In this document: positions 47,457-56,441 of the stretch, piece by piece | How positions within the stretch are numbered: the stretch's first letter is position 1 | Layout: each line of letters starts with the position of its first letter | Source: Verrucomicrobiota bacterium | GTDB lineage: Bacteria > Verrucomicrobiota > Verrucomicrobiia > Limisphaerales > JAEYXS01 | Direction: 5' to 3' | Assembly (NCBI GenBank): GCA_023431185.1 | Contig: JAEYXS010000107.1 | Coordinates: 1 to 56,441 of the forward strand | Length of the DNA stretch: 56,441 nucleotides | Position numbers and translations under genes: made by a program | Notes under the pieces: model-generated | Seen by the model: only the letters and a program-made list of their open reading frames with translations | The model's database searches: none | Told to the model about the DNA's origin: nothing

Positions 47457-48512
47457 TCAGCTCCCTTTGCCTTTTGATTTCAACGTGACGAAGAGAACTA
47501 TCAGCACCGGCGCCGACAGACACAGCAGCGCGGCGATCAGCACTTTACCGCTCGGCGGCAGGGCCGGAGCGAGATTTAATGCGTTATTGGCCAAAAGCGG
47601 GGCGTTACCCGGTGGCGGACTCGTGGGAATGGCTAAGGCCCCGTTTGCCAAGGGCACCATTCTTCGCCCTTGGCTGAAGACCTGCGTCGTACCATTCGTG
47701 TGCAGAACCGTTATGGTGTTTAGATTCGTGAACGGTCCCGGAAAAAAGCTGTCTTGGGGCGCCAAAGGTTTCCCCATGCTCAAACTGCTGATATGGAATT
47801 CATGAGGCCTCTGCTCCGCCTTTCCGAAGAACGGTTTGATGACGACCGGAAACCAAGGGTGAAAGTTCAACCGATATTCATAATCCACACCATAGTAGAG
47901 ATCAGGATCATGCTCAGACCAAACGATGATGCGTTCCGGCAGGCCGGCCGCCGTCTTGCTTTCGATCCGGCCTTCATACCTCGACCAGTTGGTTCCTTGT
48001 GCGGTGAACGCATCACCTTCCCAAACGATGGTGGACGGATCCAGGCGCATTCCCAGACCAAGGCCCAAAATGGTCTCAAACATGGCACTTCGCTTCACCT
48101 GTCCTCTGAGTTCCGCCAGTGTTCTGGAATGCCATAGATACACCTGATGACCGTTAAAATTCCAATAAGTATCATCCCACGCCCCTTCCAGTAAGTTCTC
48201 GGCACGATGACTTCCGGGCGCCTCACCCATGACCTGCATCTGGCGCGCAAAATAGGCATTGGTTTGGAGGCGCAGTTGGAAAAAATTACCCTTTGGCTGA
48301 AATCCGGCGGGCGTGGGCATGACTGTAAGCGCCCTCCTTTCGAAAACGATCTCCTCGATGGGCGGGGGATTGGTCAGGAAATTCTTGAACTCCTCCAACG
48401 GAGTTTGCGCCTGCAAACTGCCACCGCACAGAACTGAAACTGAGCCCGCCAACAATGCACCCCAAAGCGCAAAGGCACTTCCGAACGATTTACGGATATC
48501 CAGTACAGGCAT
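47457..48512 (-). CDS. Hypothetical exported, C-terminally anchored protein
   Basis: 351 residues from ATG 48512. An N-terminal signal segment (SFGSAFALWGALLAGSVSVL) and a C-terminal transmembrane helix (VLIAALLCLSAPVLIVLFVT) with a Lys-rich tail bracket a soluble domain. No family is recognised. It stands alone. Confidence 0.65.
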   Translation of the reverse strand: MPVLDIRKSFGSAFALWGALLAGSVSVLCGGSLQAQTPLEEFKNFLTNPPPIEEIVFERRALTVMPTPAGFQPKGNFFQLRLQTNAYFARQMQVMGEAPGSHRAENLLEGAWDDTYWNFNGHQVYLWHSRTLAELRGQVKRSAMFETILGLGLGMRLDPSTIVWEGDAFTAQGTNWSRYEGRIESKTAAGLPERIIVWSEHDPDLYYGVDYEYRLNFHPWFPVVIKPFFGKAEQRPHEFHISSLSMGKPLAPQDSFFPGPFTNLNTITVLHTNGTTQVFSQGRRMVPLANGALAIPTSPPPGNAPLLANNALNLAPALPPSGKVLIAALLCLSAPVLIVLFVTLKSKGKGS

Positions 48513-48759
48513 ATTGATGAACCCTCCCAAGCGCTGTTCTTCGCAGCGTCCTTGATTTGCCTGACCATCGCCCAAGTCGCCCCATTCTGCAATGCCCAAC
48601 CAGCGGAGCGCAGGTCGTCGACCTGCCGCGTCGCCGACTGGCAGTCGGCAACGCGCTGATCACACCATGCGTTCACAAATTGGCAACCACTTTACGATTG
48701 CACCACACCGTCTACGTTGAGCACTCTCACTCAGCCAAGCCATCCATCCACGACTGTGT

Positions 48760-49746
48760 ATGCCTGACCAAATTCAAGTTGCCATCGCCGGCCAGATAAC
48801 ACCACTCGTTCTTTCCTCTCGCGGCCCGGCTTTGACGGACTCCGATGTCGCCCAGCTTGAGACAGCAGTCCGTTTCAAGCTGCCTGCCGATTACCGAGAG
48901 TTTCTGCTGCGCTACAATGGTGGCTATCCGGTTGTCGGTGTAGTGAATGGACGGGATGATGACCCTCAAACTCCCTATGCATATGGAGACGCCGTCAGCA
49001 GCTTTTTCCAATTACCAACACAGGGCGGAACAGTTTCCGAGTATAGTCAGCTAAAAGTGGAGGCGATCGGATATCTAAACCTTCCTCCGTACGCCTTGCC
49101 CATTGCGGAAGATGGTGGCGGCAATTGCTTTGTACTAGAACTCGGCCCGACATCCGGATGCATCCGTTTCGTCTGTCATGAACACCTGGAAGAACCTTAT
49201 GAAAGCCATCGCATCGTGGCCGATAGCTTTCTAGATTTGCTCCTGCGCATCAGAACGATAGAAGCAGAAGAAGCATTGAAAAAAGCCCGTGCAATAATAG
49301 AACGGCAAGCGCTGGCACTGGGCAGATTCCCGTCCAAATTGGAAAAGCAATGCGCTGCCGTAAGTCATAAAGCTCCAGCCATCCGCTCCTGGGTTAGAAT
49401 CCTGACTCTGCGCATCTTTGATGCCAAAGGACATTTCTCCATCCATGACGATGAGAATTCCTTCGCTCTGCTCGATCTCGCCTTCTGGCTTTATGAAAAT
49501 GCACGGCCCGAATTGCGCCCGAGTCAGCGGCCTGAAATGGCCACTATCATCATGAGTTGGTGGCAGGAAGATGATGCATCTTTCGGACTGACCGGCTACG
49601 CCCCCGGCTTCTTAAAAGACTGGTGGGAGCATCGTCTCCAAAGCGGCCTGTTGATCGGCAGCCCTGAAGTGGCGCAGCTGGCGGATCACGCTTCGGCATA
49701 TCTGTTGCAGAAGTGGCAAGCGCTTCCGCCGTTTAAGGAAGCCTAA
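48760..49746 (+). CDS. SUKH (SMI1/KNR4-like) domain protein
   Basis: 328 residues. Residues about 25-170 match SUKH-1: ETAVRFKLPADYREFLLRYNGG, then PIAEDGGGNCFVLEL. Bacterial SUKH proteins are often immunity proteins for polymorphic toxins. The C-terminal 150 residues are helical and unrecognised. No toxin gene is adjacent, so it may be an orphan. Confidence 0.8.
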   Translation: MPDQIQVAIAGQITPLVLSSRGPALTDSDVAQLETAVRFKLPADYREFLLRYNGGYPVVGVVNGRDDDPQTPYAYGDAVSSFFQLPTQGGTVSEYSQLKVEAIGYLNLPPYALPIAEDGGGNCFVLELGPTSGCIRFVCHEHLEEPYESHRIVADSFLDLLLRIRTIEAEEALKKARAIIERQALALGRFPSKLEKQCAAVSHKAPAIRSWVRILTLRIFDAKGHFSIHDDENSFALLDLAFWLYENARPELRPSQRPEMATIIMSWWQEDDASFGLTGYAPGFLKDWWEHRLQSGLLIGSPEVAQLADHASAYLLQKWQALPPFKEA

Positions 49747-50100
49747 CCCGACCAAATCCGCAAACCGTAGTGCCGACTGGCCGTCGGCAAAGCATCCATT
49801 TATTGAGGAGTACCGGTCTCCGACCCGACGCGTATCCTTTCAGTCCATAAGCCCGCCGGTTCATCCCGTGCTGCCAAGTCGGGGTGCCACCGGCTTTCGT
49901 GTCCTTTTGCATGTTTGGCGGGCCAAATCTCTTCTCCCTCCGCTTGCTAATCGGTTACCCTCCGCGTTCTCCATGCCTCCGTGGTTAAAAATCCCCTCAC
50001 CCATTTTGCACTGCCTTCCCGTTTGACGGCCTCCCCATAAAAGCGCAGCTTGTTTTAATGAACCAAGGCAACTGGAACGATTTCTAGCCGTCTCTTCGCT
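49747..50100. other. Intergenic region, no gene seen
   Basis: Contains a GCCGACTGGCCGTCGGC palindrome near 49773, also found in variant form near 48630, and pyrimidine-rich spacer. Confidence 0.4.
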
Positions 50101-50502
50101 ATGAATCTCCGCCATGCTTCCCTGCTGCTCGCCATCGCGAGCTATGTCCTGCCGATAGCGTGCATGCGCGCCATGATTCCATCCGTTGTGCCTGCCGAAG
50201 GCGGATGCGGCATGGGGATGCTGATTGCGCTCGCTGCGGGTTCATTCTGCGCCATGGTCTTGTCCGGCTTCGCCACGTGGCTGAACGTCTGCCATTGGCC
50301 TCGCATGCCCGAACCCTCTCAGTTGGGACGTCAGTTGGAGTTCACTTTCGTCGCCCTGCCCGGTGTTTTTGGCGGAGCACTGTTTGGGTTCTTCACCGGC
50401 TTCCTGGGGTTCATCATCATGGGCCTTTTCATTCAGGGCATCCGCCAGTCCTACCTCCCAAGTACACGTCCGCTGACACCACCAACTAACGGATGCCCCT
50501 AA
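50101..50502 (+). CDS. Hypothetical small membrane protein
   Basis: 133 residues with three probable membrane helices (LLLAIASYVLPIACM; LIALAAGSFCAMVLSGFATW; FVALPGVFGGALFGFFTGFL). No family is recognised. A GCCGAGCT/AGCTCGGC hairpin follows its stop near 50512-50531. Confidence 0.6.
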   Translation: MNLRHASLLLAIASYVLPIACMRAMIPSVVPAEGGCGMGMLIALAAGSFCAMVLSGFATWLNVCHWPRMPEPSQLGRQLEFTFVALPGVFGGALFGFFTGFLGFIIMGLFIQGIRQSYLPSTRPLTPPTNGCP

Positions 50503-50608
50503 CTAGAGGAGCGCCGAGCTTCAGCTCGGCGTACTTCCCCCTCTGGACGTTGAGCGTTGAAAGTTGGCCATTGCACGTTTACTCGCACTCATTAGCCTCT
50601 CCCACCAG

Positions 50609-50890
50609 ATGTCACACGTCCTCATCATCCACGAAGTCGCCGACTACCCCGCTTGGAAAAAAGTATTCGATGCCGCCGCCGGTATCCGCAAGGAAGCGGG
50701 CGAACGCTCTTATCAGGTGCTGAAGTATCAGAGTGACGCGAACAAGATCGTCCACTTCTCCGTGTGGACCTCGCACGCGGATGCCCGTGCCTTCTTCGAA
50801 TCCCCCAAGCTCGTGCAGATCCGCAAGGATGCCGGCGTGAAAGCCCCGGACTTCATCTACCTCGACCAGCTTGAAGCGGGCACCCTGTGA
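50609..50890 (+). CDS. ABM-like dimeric alpha/beta-barrel protein
   Basis: 93 residues from ATG 50609 (MSHVLIIHEVADYPAWKKVF). The pattern of strand, KKVFDAAAGIRKEAG helix, and VHFSVWTSHADARAFFESP is typical of antibiotic-biosynthesis-monooxygenase-like or DUF1330-type stress proteins. The function is not specific. Confidence 0.7.
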   Translation: MSHVLIIHEVADYPAWKKVFDAAAGIRKEAGERSYQVLKYQSDANKIVHFSVWTSHADARAFFESPKLVQIRKDAGVKAPDFIYLDQLEAGTL

Positions 50891-51151
50891 CACTTTGGGT
50901 CATTTTCCCGTCCTTTTTGCGCCCCTTGCGCCTTTTTGCGGCCCATCTCTCCGATTCCCCTTGCGCAAACCGGCCCACGAGGCGTATTTTAATACTGACT
51001 TCAAAACCTTTCTTTCGTTGCGGTGTTTTACCTTATGTTCCGCAACCAGACCGGTGGCGGAGTCAAGATCGCCTCTGGGGATGGGATGGCGTGTTCGTCC
51101 CCCCGTCCTTTGAGTTCACAGTCGTTAACTTGGTTAACTGAAAGGCCTTAT

Positions 51152-51502
51152 ATGGCTTCACGACTTGTGGCAGAAGACTGGATGTTCGCCCAGCCCTCCA
51201 TGCAGGGTTCGGTTCTCGCCGTAGACCTGTTCCTGAACACCGGCCAGCACGCCCGTCTGGACGTGATTCCCTGGCTGGACCTCGTATCCGGTTCACCGGA
51301 CCAGTTCCCGGAGATCATCATCACCGCCGAAGGCACCGGTGAAGATTTCCACGGCAAGAGCGCCCATCACCGCTGGCTGGCCCGCCCCCCGCGCCGCCAC
51401 TGCGAATGGAGCAAGGTGGAGCTGAACGAAAAGCTCGTCGCCCAGATCAACGACAAGCTGAGCCAGTCCATCAGCACCTGCTTCGACCAACCCGCCGCCT
51501 GA
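51152..51502 (+). CDS. Hypothetical protein, 116 residues
   Basis: The start at 51152 (MASRLVAEDWMFAQPSMQGS) follows GAAAGG. The core LDVIPWLDLVSGSPDQFPEIIITAEG, HRWLARPPRRHCEWSKVE looks like a compact folded domain. I do not recognise it. Confidence 0.55.
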   Translation: MASRLVAEDWMFAQPSMQGSVLAVDLFLNTGQHARLDVIPWLDLVSGSPDQFPEIIITAEGTGEDFHGKSAHHRWLARPPRRHCEWSKVELNEKLVAQINDKLSQSISTCFDQPAA

Positions 51503-51763
51503 GTGCGCGGACGAAGCATCCGGCCCTTCTGTGTAGAACGGGCCACATGTTTTGTTTGTACTTTTACGCCCCATCTGCCTGCGCCGCTTTTCGTCACCTT
51601 AGTTATTGGAGCTTCTCTGGAGCTTGGTGCTTTGGATTTGAGATTTTTCCCCACTTCGATGTTCGGCTTGGAAAAGTATGGGCCTGCCGGTGCAACCGGC
51701 TGTGAATAACATCCCTGCCCCTTCACTTGCACAGGGGGTGATGCCGCCGTTACATTCTCGCCC

Positions 51764-54700
51764 ATGTCGCATGCGGAATACGTCCATCTACACCTGCACA
51801 CCGAGTACTCTTTGCTCGATGGTGCCTGCCGGCTCGACCGGCTGATGGATCGCGCCCACGAACTCAAGTTCCCCGCCATGGCCATCACAGACCACGGGAA
51901 CATGTTCGGCGCCATTGATTTCTACCAGGCCGCCCGCAAGAAAGGCATCAAGCCCATCATCGGCTGCGAAGTGTATGTCGCTCCCGGCAAACGCACGGAG
52001 AAGAAAGCCAGTGGCGGCGGCAAGGAAGTTTACAACCACCTCGTTCTGCTCGCGAAGGACCAGCAAGGCTACAAGAACCTGGTCAAGATGGTCAGCTACG
52101 CCTACATCGACGGCTTCTACTACAAGCCGCGCATCGATAAAGACCTGCTCGCGGAGTACAAAGAAGGCATCGTCGCCCTCTCCGGCTGTCTCGCCAGCGA
52201 GATCTGCCAGCACATCATCCTCGATCAGCCGGAAAAAGCCCGCGCTTCCATTGATTGGTTCAAGCAGACGCTCGGTCCGGAAAATTTCTATCTCGAACTC
52301 CAGAACCACGGCATCCCCGAACAGGCCAAGGTGAACCGCCACCTCATCCCTTGGGCCAAGGAATTCGATCTCAAGCTCGTCGCCACGAATGATGTCCACT
52401 ACGTCAAGAAGGAGCATTCCCACGCGCACGATTGCCTCATCTGCATCGGCAACCAGAACCTGCTCAGTGACACCAAGCGCATGCAGTATGTGCAGGAGCA
52501 GTTCTACCTGCGCTCCGCCGAGGAGATGCACGCGCGCTTCCACGAGACCCCGGAAGCGGTGAAGAACACGCTGGAAGTCGCCGAGAAGTGCAATCTCGAG
52601 ATCAAGTTCGGTGAACTGCACTACCCTGTCTTCAATCCGCCGGAGCACTACACGCGCGAAGGCTACCTGCGCCTGCTCCTCGCCAACGGCCTCAACCGCC
52701 GCTACACCCTGCAGGCCCGCGCCGAAGGACACGACTTCGTCATCGAAAGCATCCAGGAGCCCAAACGCCTGCCGACGCTGGATAACGCCAAATTTGAAAC
52801 CGAGCGGCAGGAAAAGCCGGACGCCAAACTGCATGAGCTTCCTTCAGTGGCCGCTGCAATCAAGGATGTCATCGACCGCGTGCAGATCGAGATGACGGTC
52901 ATCCTGAAGACCGGCTTCGTCGATTACTTCCTCATCGTGGCCGATTTCGTTTTGGAAGGCCGCAAGATGGGTGTCGCGTGCGTGGCTCGCGGTAGCGCCG
53001 CCGGTTCCATGGTCACGTATCTGCTGGACATCGCGAACGTCGATCCTATCCGTTACGGCCTGCTGTTCGAGCGCTTCCTGAATCCTGAACGCGTCAATCC
53101 GCCGGATATCGATATCGACTTCGCCGACGACCGTCGCGCCGATGTGATCGAATACGTGCGTCAGAAGTATGGCCGCGATTGCGTCGCGCAGATCATCACC
53201 TTCGGCACGATGGGCGCGAAGTCCGTCGTGCGCGATGTCGGCCGCGTCATGGGCCTGAGCTATGGCGAGTGCGACCGTCTCGCGAAGATGATCCCGAACG
53301 ATCTCAAGATGGACCTGAAGAAGGCCCTTGAGCAATCAGCCGACCTGAAGCAGGCCTACGACAGCGAAGAAGTCACGCGCGAGCTGGTCGATATCGGTTT
53401 CGTGCTGGAAGATCTCACGCGCAATTCCTCCATCCACGCTGCCGCCGTCGTCATCGGTCCCGAGCCGCTTATCAATCTCCTGCCCATCAAGCAGGACGAT
53501 GACGGCACCATGGTCACGCAGTACGCGATGAACCCCGTGGGTGATCTTGGCCTGTTGAAGATGGACTTTCTCGGCCTGAAAACGCTCACCGTCATCCGCA
53601 ATACGTGCGAGATGGTGAAGCAGACCAAAGGCATCACCATTGACGTCGATACTCTTCACCTCGACGACCCCAAGGCCTACGACCTGCTGAACAAGGCGAA
53701 TACGCTCGGCGTGTTCCAATTGGAATCTGGTGGTATGCGCGACCTCTGCCGCCGCTTCCAGATCGCCTCCGTGGAGCACATCACGGCGCTCGTGGCACTC
53801 TATCGCCCCGGCCCCATGGACCTGATCCCCGACTTCATCGAGCGCCGTCATGGCCGCAAGGAAGTCGAGTATCCGCATCCGTTGCTCGAAGGTATCTCGA
53901 AGGAAACTTACGGCGTGCTCATCTATCAGGAGCAGGTGATGCAAGCCGCGCAGATCCTCGCCGGTTACACGCTCGGCGGCGCTGACTTGCTGCGTCGCGC
54001 GATGGGCAAGAAGAAGGTCGAGGAGATGCAGAAACAGCGCGAGCTGTTCGTCAAAGGCGCGAAGGAAAAGAACGGCATTCCGGCGGACAAGGCGAACCAG
54101 GTGTTCGATTTGCTGGAGAAATTCGCCGGATACGGTTTCAACAAATCGCATGCGGCGGCTTACGCGGTGGTGGCGTACCAAACGGCGTACCTTAAGGCGA
54201 ATTATCCGGTCGAGTTCTTCTGCGCCATGATGACGAACGACATGAGCGACACCGCGAAGCTCAGTCAGTTCATCGCCGAGGCCCGCAGCATGGGCATCGA
54301 AGTGCTCGCCCCGGACGTGAACGAGAGCAGTCTGTATTTTGCTCCCGCGCGGGAAGGCACCGTCATCCGCTTCGGCCTTGCGGCGATCAAGGGCGTGGGC
54401 GAGATAGCCGTACAAAGCATTCTCAAGGCACGTGCCGAAGGCGGCAAATTCAAGACGCTCGGCGAGATGTGCCAGCGCGTGGACACGCGCACCGTGAACC
54501 GCAAGGTGCTGGAGGCACTCATCAAATCCGGCGGATGCGATTGCTTCGGCGAAACGCGCGCCACGCTATTCTCCCAGATCGAATTCAGCCTGACCCGTGC
54601 CGCGAGCGTGGCTTCGGACAAGGCCAAAGGCCAAGTCTCCCTCTTCGGCATGATGGAGGAGGACACCACTACGGCCATGCCTGAATCCATGGCTAAGCTG

Positions 54701-55426
54701 CCCGAGTGGCCGCAAAGCGAACTCTTGCAGGCCGAGAAAGATCTGCTCGGCTTCTACGTGACGGGCCACCCGCTCACGCCCTATGCGAAGATGCTGGAGC
54801 GCTACACACTCTGCAATCTTACGGAGGCCACGCAATTGCCCGCCAAGAGTATGAGCCGACTCGGCGGCATGATCACGGCGGTGCAACAAGGTTTCTCGAA
54901 GAAATCAGGAAAACCTTACGCAATGGTCACCCTGGAGGACACGAGCAGCAGTGCGCAGATCCTCTGCATGAACGACAACTACGACAAGTTCCGCGATCAT
55001 CTGAAGCAGAACGCCGTCATCCTGGTCATCGGCGAAGTGAACAACGGCGAGGACAAGCCGAAGATTTTCCCCACGGAGATCATGCCCATCGAAGTGGCCC
55101 CGCGCAAATACACGAAACAGGTTCACCTGCGTCTGCAGATGGCGCATCTCACCCTGGAAAAACTGGATGATGTGCGGCGCCTGGTGGAGGCCAACAAAGG
55201 CCGCACCCCACTCTTCCTTTGCTTCCGCGATCCCAGCGGCGCGGTCATCTTCATGGAGACGCACGACCGTTATTTCGTCGCCCCTTCGAATGAATTCGAG
55301 GACGCCGTGAACCAGATGCTCGGCGAGGAAACGTACTACGTGAAGGTGGACACCAAACTGCCCGAGCGTGAGAAGAAGCCTTGGGAGAAAAAGACCTACT
55401 CCAATAACGGTGGGGATGACGAGTAA
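51764..55426 (+). CDS. dnaE: DNA polymerase III alpha subunit
   Basis: 1220 residues. The N-terminal PHP domain begins HLHLHTEYSLLDGA. The catalytic palm has PPDIDIDFADDRR, with the paired aspartates, and the third Asp in LKMDFLGLKTL. Fingers, tandem HhH (FAGYGFNKSHAAAYAVVAYQ) and a C-terminal OB domain (SRLGGMITAVQQGFSKKSGK) follow. It is the replicative polymerase of the chromosome. The length is normal for DnaE1. Confidence 0.95.
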   Translation: MSHAEYVHLHLHTEYSLLDGACRLDRLMDRAHELKFPAMAITDHGNMFGAIDFYQAARKKGIKPIIGCEVYVAPGKRTEKKASGGGKEVYNHLVLLAKDQQGYKNLVKMVSYAYIDGFYYKPRIDKDLLAEYKEGIVALSGCLASEICQHIILDQPEKARASIDWFKQTLGPENFYLELQNHGIPEQAKVNRHLIPWAKEFDLKLVATNDVHYVKKEHSHAHDCLICIGNQNLLSDTKRMQYVQEQFYLRSAEEMHARFHETPEAVKNTLEVAEKCNLEIKFGELHYPVFNPPEHYTREGYLRLLLANGLNRRYTLQARAEGHDFVIESIQEPKRLPTLDNAKFETERQEKPDAKLHELPSVAAAIKDVIDRVQIEMTVILKTGFVDYFLIVADFVLEGRKMGVACVARGSAAGSMVTYLLDIANVDPIRYGLLFERFLNPERVNPPDIDIDFADDRRADVIEYVRQKYGRDCVAQIITFGTMGAKSVVRDVGRVMGLSYGECDRLAKMIPNDLKMDLKKALEQSADLKQAYDSEEVTRELVDIGFVLEDLTRNSSIHAAAVVIGPEPLINLLPIKQDDDGTMVTQYAMNPVGDLGLLKMDFLGLKTLTVIRNTCEMVKQTKGITIDVDTLHLDDPKAYDLLNKANTLGVFQLESGGMRDLCRRFQIASVEHITALVALYRPGPMDLIPDFIERRHGRKEVEYPHPLLEGISKETYGVLIYQEQVMQAAQILAGYTLGGADLLRRAMGKKKVEEMQKQRELFVKGAKEKNGIPADKANQVFDLLEKFAGYGFNKSHAAAYAVVAYQTAYLKANYPVEFFCAMMTNDMSDTAKLSQFIAEARSMGIEVLAPDVNESSLYFAPAREGTVIRFGLAAIKGVGEIAVQSILKARAEGGKFKTLGEMCQRVDTRTVNRKVLEALIKSGGCDCFGETRATLFSQIEFSLTRAASVASDKAKGQVSLFGMMEEDTTTAMPESMAKLPEWPQSELLQAEKDLLGFYVTGHPLTPYAKMLERYTLCNLTEATQLPAKSMSRLGGMITAVQQGFSKKSGKPYAMVTLEDTSSSAQILCMNDNYDKFRDHLKQNAVILVIGEVNNGEDKPKIFPTEIMPIEVAPRKYTKQVHLRLQMAHLTLEKLDDVRRLVEANKGRTPLFLCFRDPSGAVIFMETHDRYFVAPSNEFEDAVNQMLGEETYYVKVDTKLPEREKKPWEKKTYSNNGGDDE

Positions 55427-55456
55427 GCCAGCGACAGGCTGCGCACGGTTCCGTAT

Positions 55457-55610
55457 GGAGCGCGGCTTTTAAGCCGCCTAAACGACCATCAGCAAAATCT
55501 GATCACGATTAGCCATATCGGCTCACGGGTTCTGCAGCAGTGCATTGAACGATTGAATTCTTAAGCCATTCGGCTTTTGTGCATTTAGGCGGCTTAAAAG
55601 CCGCGCTCCA
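55457..55610. repeat. Inverted repeat with self-complementary ends after dnaE
   Basis: GGAGCGCGGCTTTTAAGCCG at 55457 has its exact complement ending at 55610. Each arm is itself a hairpin (GCGGCTTTTAAGCCGC). It lies between two convergent genes and may terminate both. Confidence 0.65.
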
Positions 55611-55617
55611 TTCCAGC

Positions 55618-56328
55618 TCACGGCAGCTCCGAGAAAAACCGGCTCCACCGGCCTTTGAACCACTTTCCCTTCTCGAACGACATCGCCACCCCGACCGCCT
55701 CGCCCATGATCTCATCGCGCGCCACGAACCCGAAGAAGCGCGAGTCCAGGCTGTTATCGCGGTTGTCACCCATAATAAAGTATTGCCCGGCTGGCACCGT
55801 TTGCTCAGGAAAGGAACGGACGGACGGCAGAGACGGCGTGAACATCACCGGATGCGTGCGCCCGGCGACGGTTTCCTCGGCGAACCGGTAGTTCGGCAGC
55901 TCTTGCTTGGGCATGTCCTTGATGAGCTCTTCTTTTAAAGGCCCATACTCCGCCACCTGACCGTTCACCAGCAACTCGTCATGGCGCAGTTCGATGCGGT
56001 CTCCCGGCACGGCGACCACCCGTTTGACCAGACGCATACCATCCGCCGGTGAGTAGCAGACCACGATATCTCCCCGCTGTGGATTCCCCCACTCCATGAG
56101 ATGCCACTTGGTAAACGGCACCTTCAGGTCATACGCCGTCTTGTGGACGAAGACACGATCGCCTTCGAGGATGGTCGGCTTCATGGAGCCGGTCGGCACA
56201 TCATACCAGTCCGCCACTGCCGAACGGAACGCGAACAGCACCAATGCCATGATGAGCAAGGGCTGCAGTTCCTTTTTCCAAAATGTGATCATCCCCGCCT
56301 TCGTCGGCTTTTTCATACCAGATGGCAT
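55618..56328 (-). CDS. lepB: Signal peptidase I
   Basis: 236 residues. One N-terminal membrane helix (PLLIMALVLFAFRSAVADW) precedes the catalytic Ser in PTGSMKPTILEGD. The catalytic Lys is in RLVKRVVAVPGD, and the C-terminal GDNRDNSLDSRFFG box is intact. It removes signal peptides from exported proteins. The start may be the first or the second Met. Confidence 0.93.
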   Translation of the reverse strand: MPSGMKKPTKAGMITFWKKELQPLLIMALVLFAFRSAVADWYDVPTGSMKPTILEGDRVFVHKTAYDLKVPFTKWHLMEWGNPQRGDIVVCYSPADGMRLVKRVVAVPGDRIELRHDELLVNGQVAEYGPLKEELIKDMPKQELPNYRFAEETVAGRTHPVMFTPSLPSVRSFPEQTVPAGQYFIMGDNRDNSLDSRFFGFVARDEIMGEAVGVAMSFEKGKWFKGRWSRFFSELP

Positions 56329-56441
56329 GGGTATTGGCAGGTGAGCGAAACAGCGCTACACCGCTGGATGTATGAAACCCAAAAACACCAACACCCATGC
56401 CAAGCCAACTACACCACAAACGCCCGTTAAGGCCAAGCGCC

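Overview
The window looks like a chromosomal piece of a GC-rich Verrucomicrobiota bacterium (Limisphaerales/Pedosphaera-like). The signs are secreted YHYH-domain proteins, a very large PVC-style membrane-bound dehydrogenase with a C-terminal haem domain, Tat-exported Gfo/Idh oxidoreductases, SGNH esterases, and the palindromic intergenic repeats usual in that phylum. This placement is inferred from family content, not from a marker-gene search.

Layout. (1) 1-11887: an envelope/copper-type locus. It holds a partial YHYH protein, a PknB-like kinase, a giant two-domain YHYH/Ig protein with an adjacent MbnP-MbnH-type fusion, and a CpxR/CpxA-like two-component pair. Repeats of the form GTTAAG-N5-GTAAAA precede several of these genes and probably form one regulon. 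(2) 11893-19751: ordinary accessory metabolism (pectate-lyase-like protein, WYL regulator, SDR, cupin, PEP-hydrolase-family protein, AraC regulator). (3) 19911-36810: the remarkable part, a leftward RNA-biology island. (4) 37152-56441: mostly housekeeping (RodZ-like protein, rimO, pgsA, pgpA, dnaE, lepB) mixed with secreted oxidoreductases and small hypotheticals.

The island carries 29 tRNA genes with readable anticodons covering all 20 amino acids, plus three tRNA-like pieces, all on the minus strand. Most of these tRNAs have an aberrant elbow: G55-C56 replaces T55-C56 in the T-loop, and the D-loop lacks the G18G19 pair. One tRNA-Gln(UUG) has a roughly 168-nt structured insert at about position 37/38. 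Between the tRNAs lies a Ro60 (TROVE) gene followed immediately by six tandem structured RNAs. Each RNA has a basal stem supported by compensatory base changes, a conserved internal loop and a tRNA-like head. Five heads are recognisable tRNA mimics with canonical GG and TTCRA loops; at least four of them are circularly permuted. They are best read as a Y-RNA (YrlA-like) array. Directly downstream, tightly coupled, are a 274-residue protein of unknown function, a JAMM/JAB peptidase, a small possible ubiquitin-like protein and a ThiF/E1-like adenylating enzyme. Further downstream come a SEC-C-tailed protein, HNH endonuclease, ADP-ribosylation/crystallin-J1-like protein, ATP-grasp enzyme, DUF4238 protein and the RNA ligase RtcB.

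Taken together, the island looks like a self-contained RNA-repair and translation-backup system: a replacement tRNA set, a ligase that can seal broken or spliced tRNA, a Ro60-Y-RNA particle with tRNA-mimic gates, and a ubiquitin-like modification cassette. The functional linkage is inference from gene order. The RNA structures were derived by hand from the sequence.
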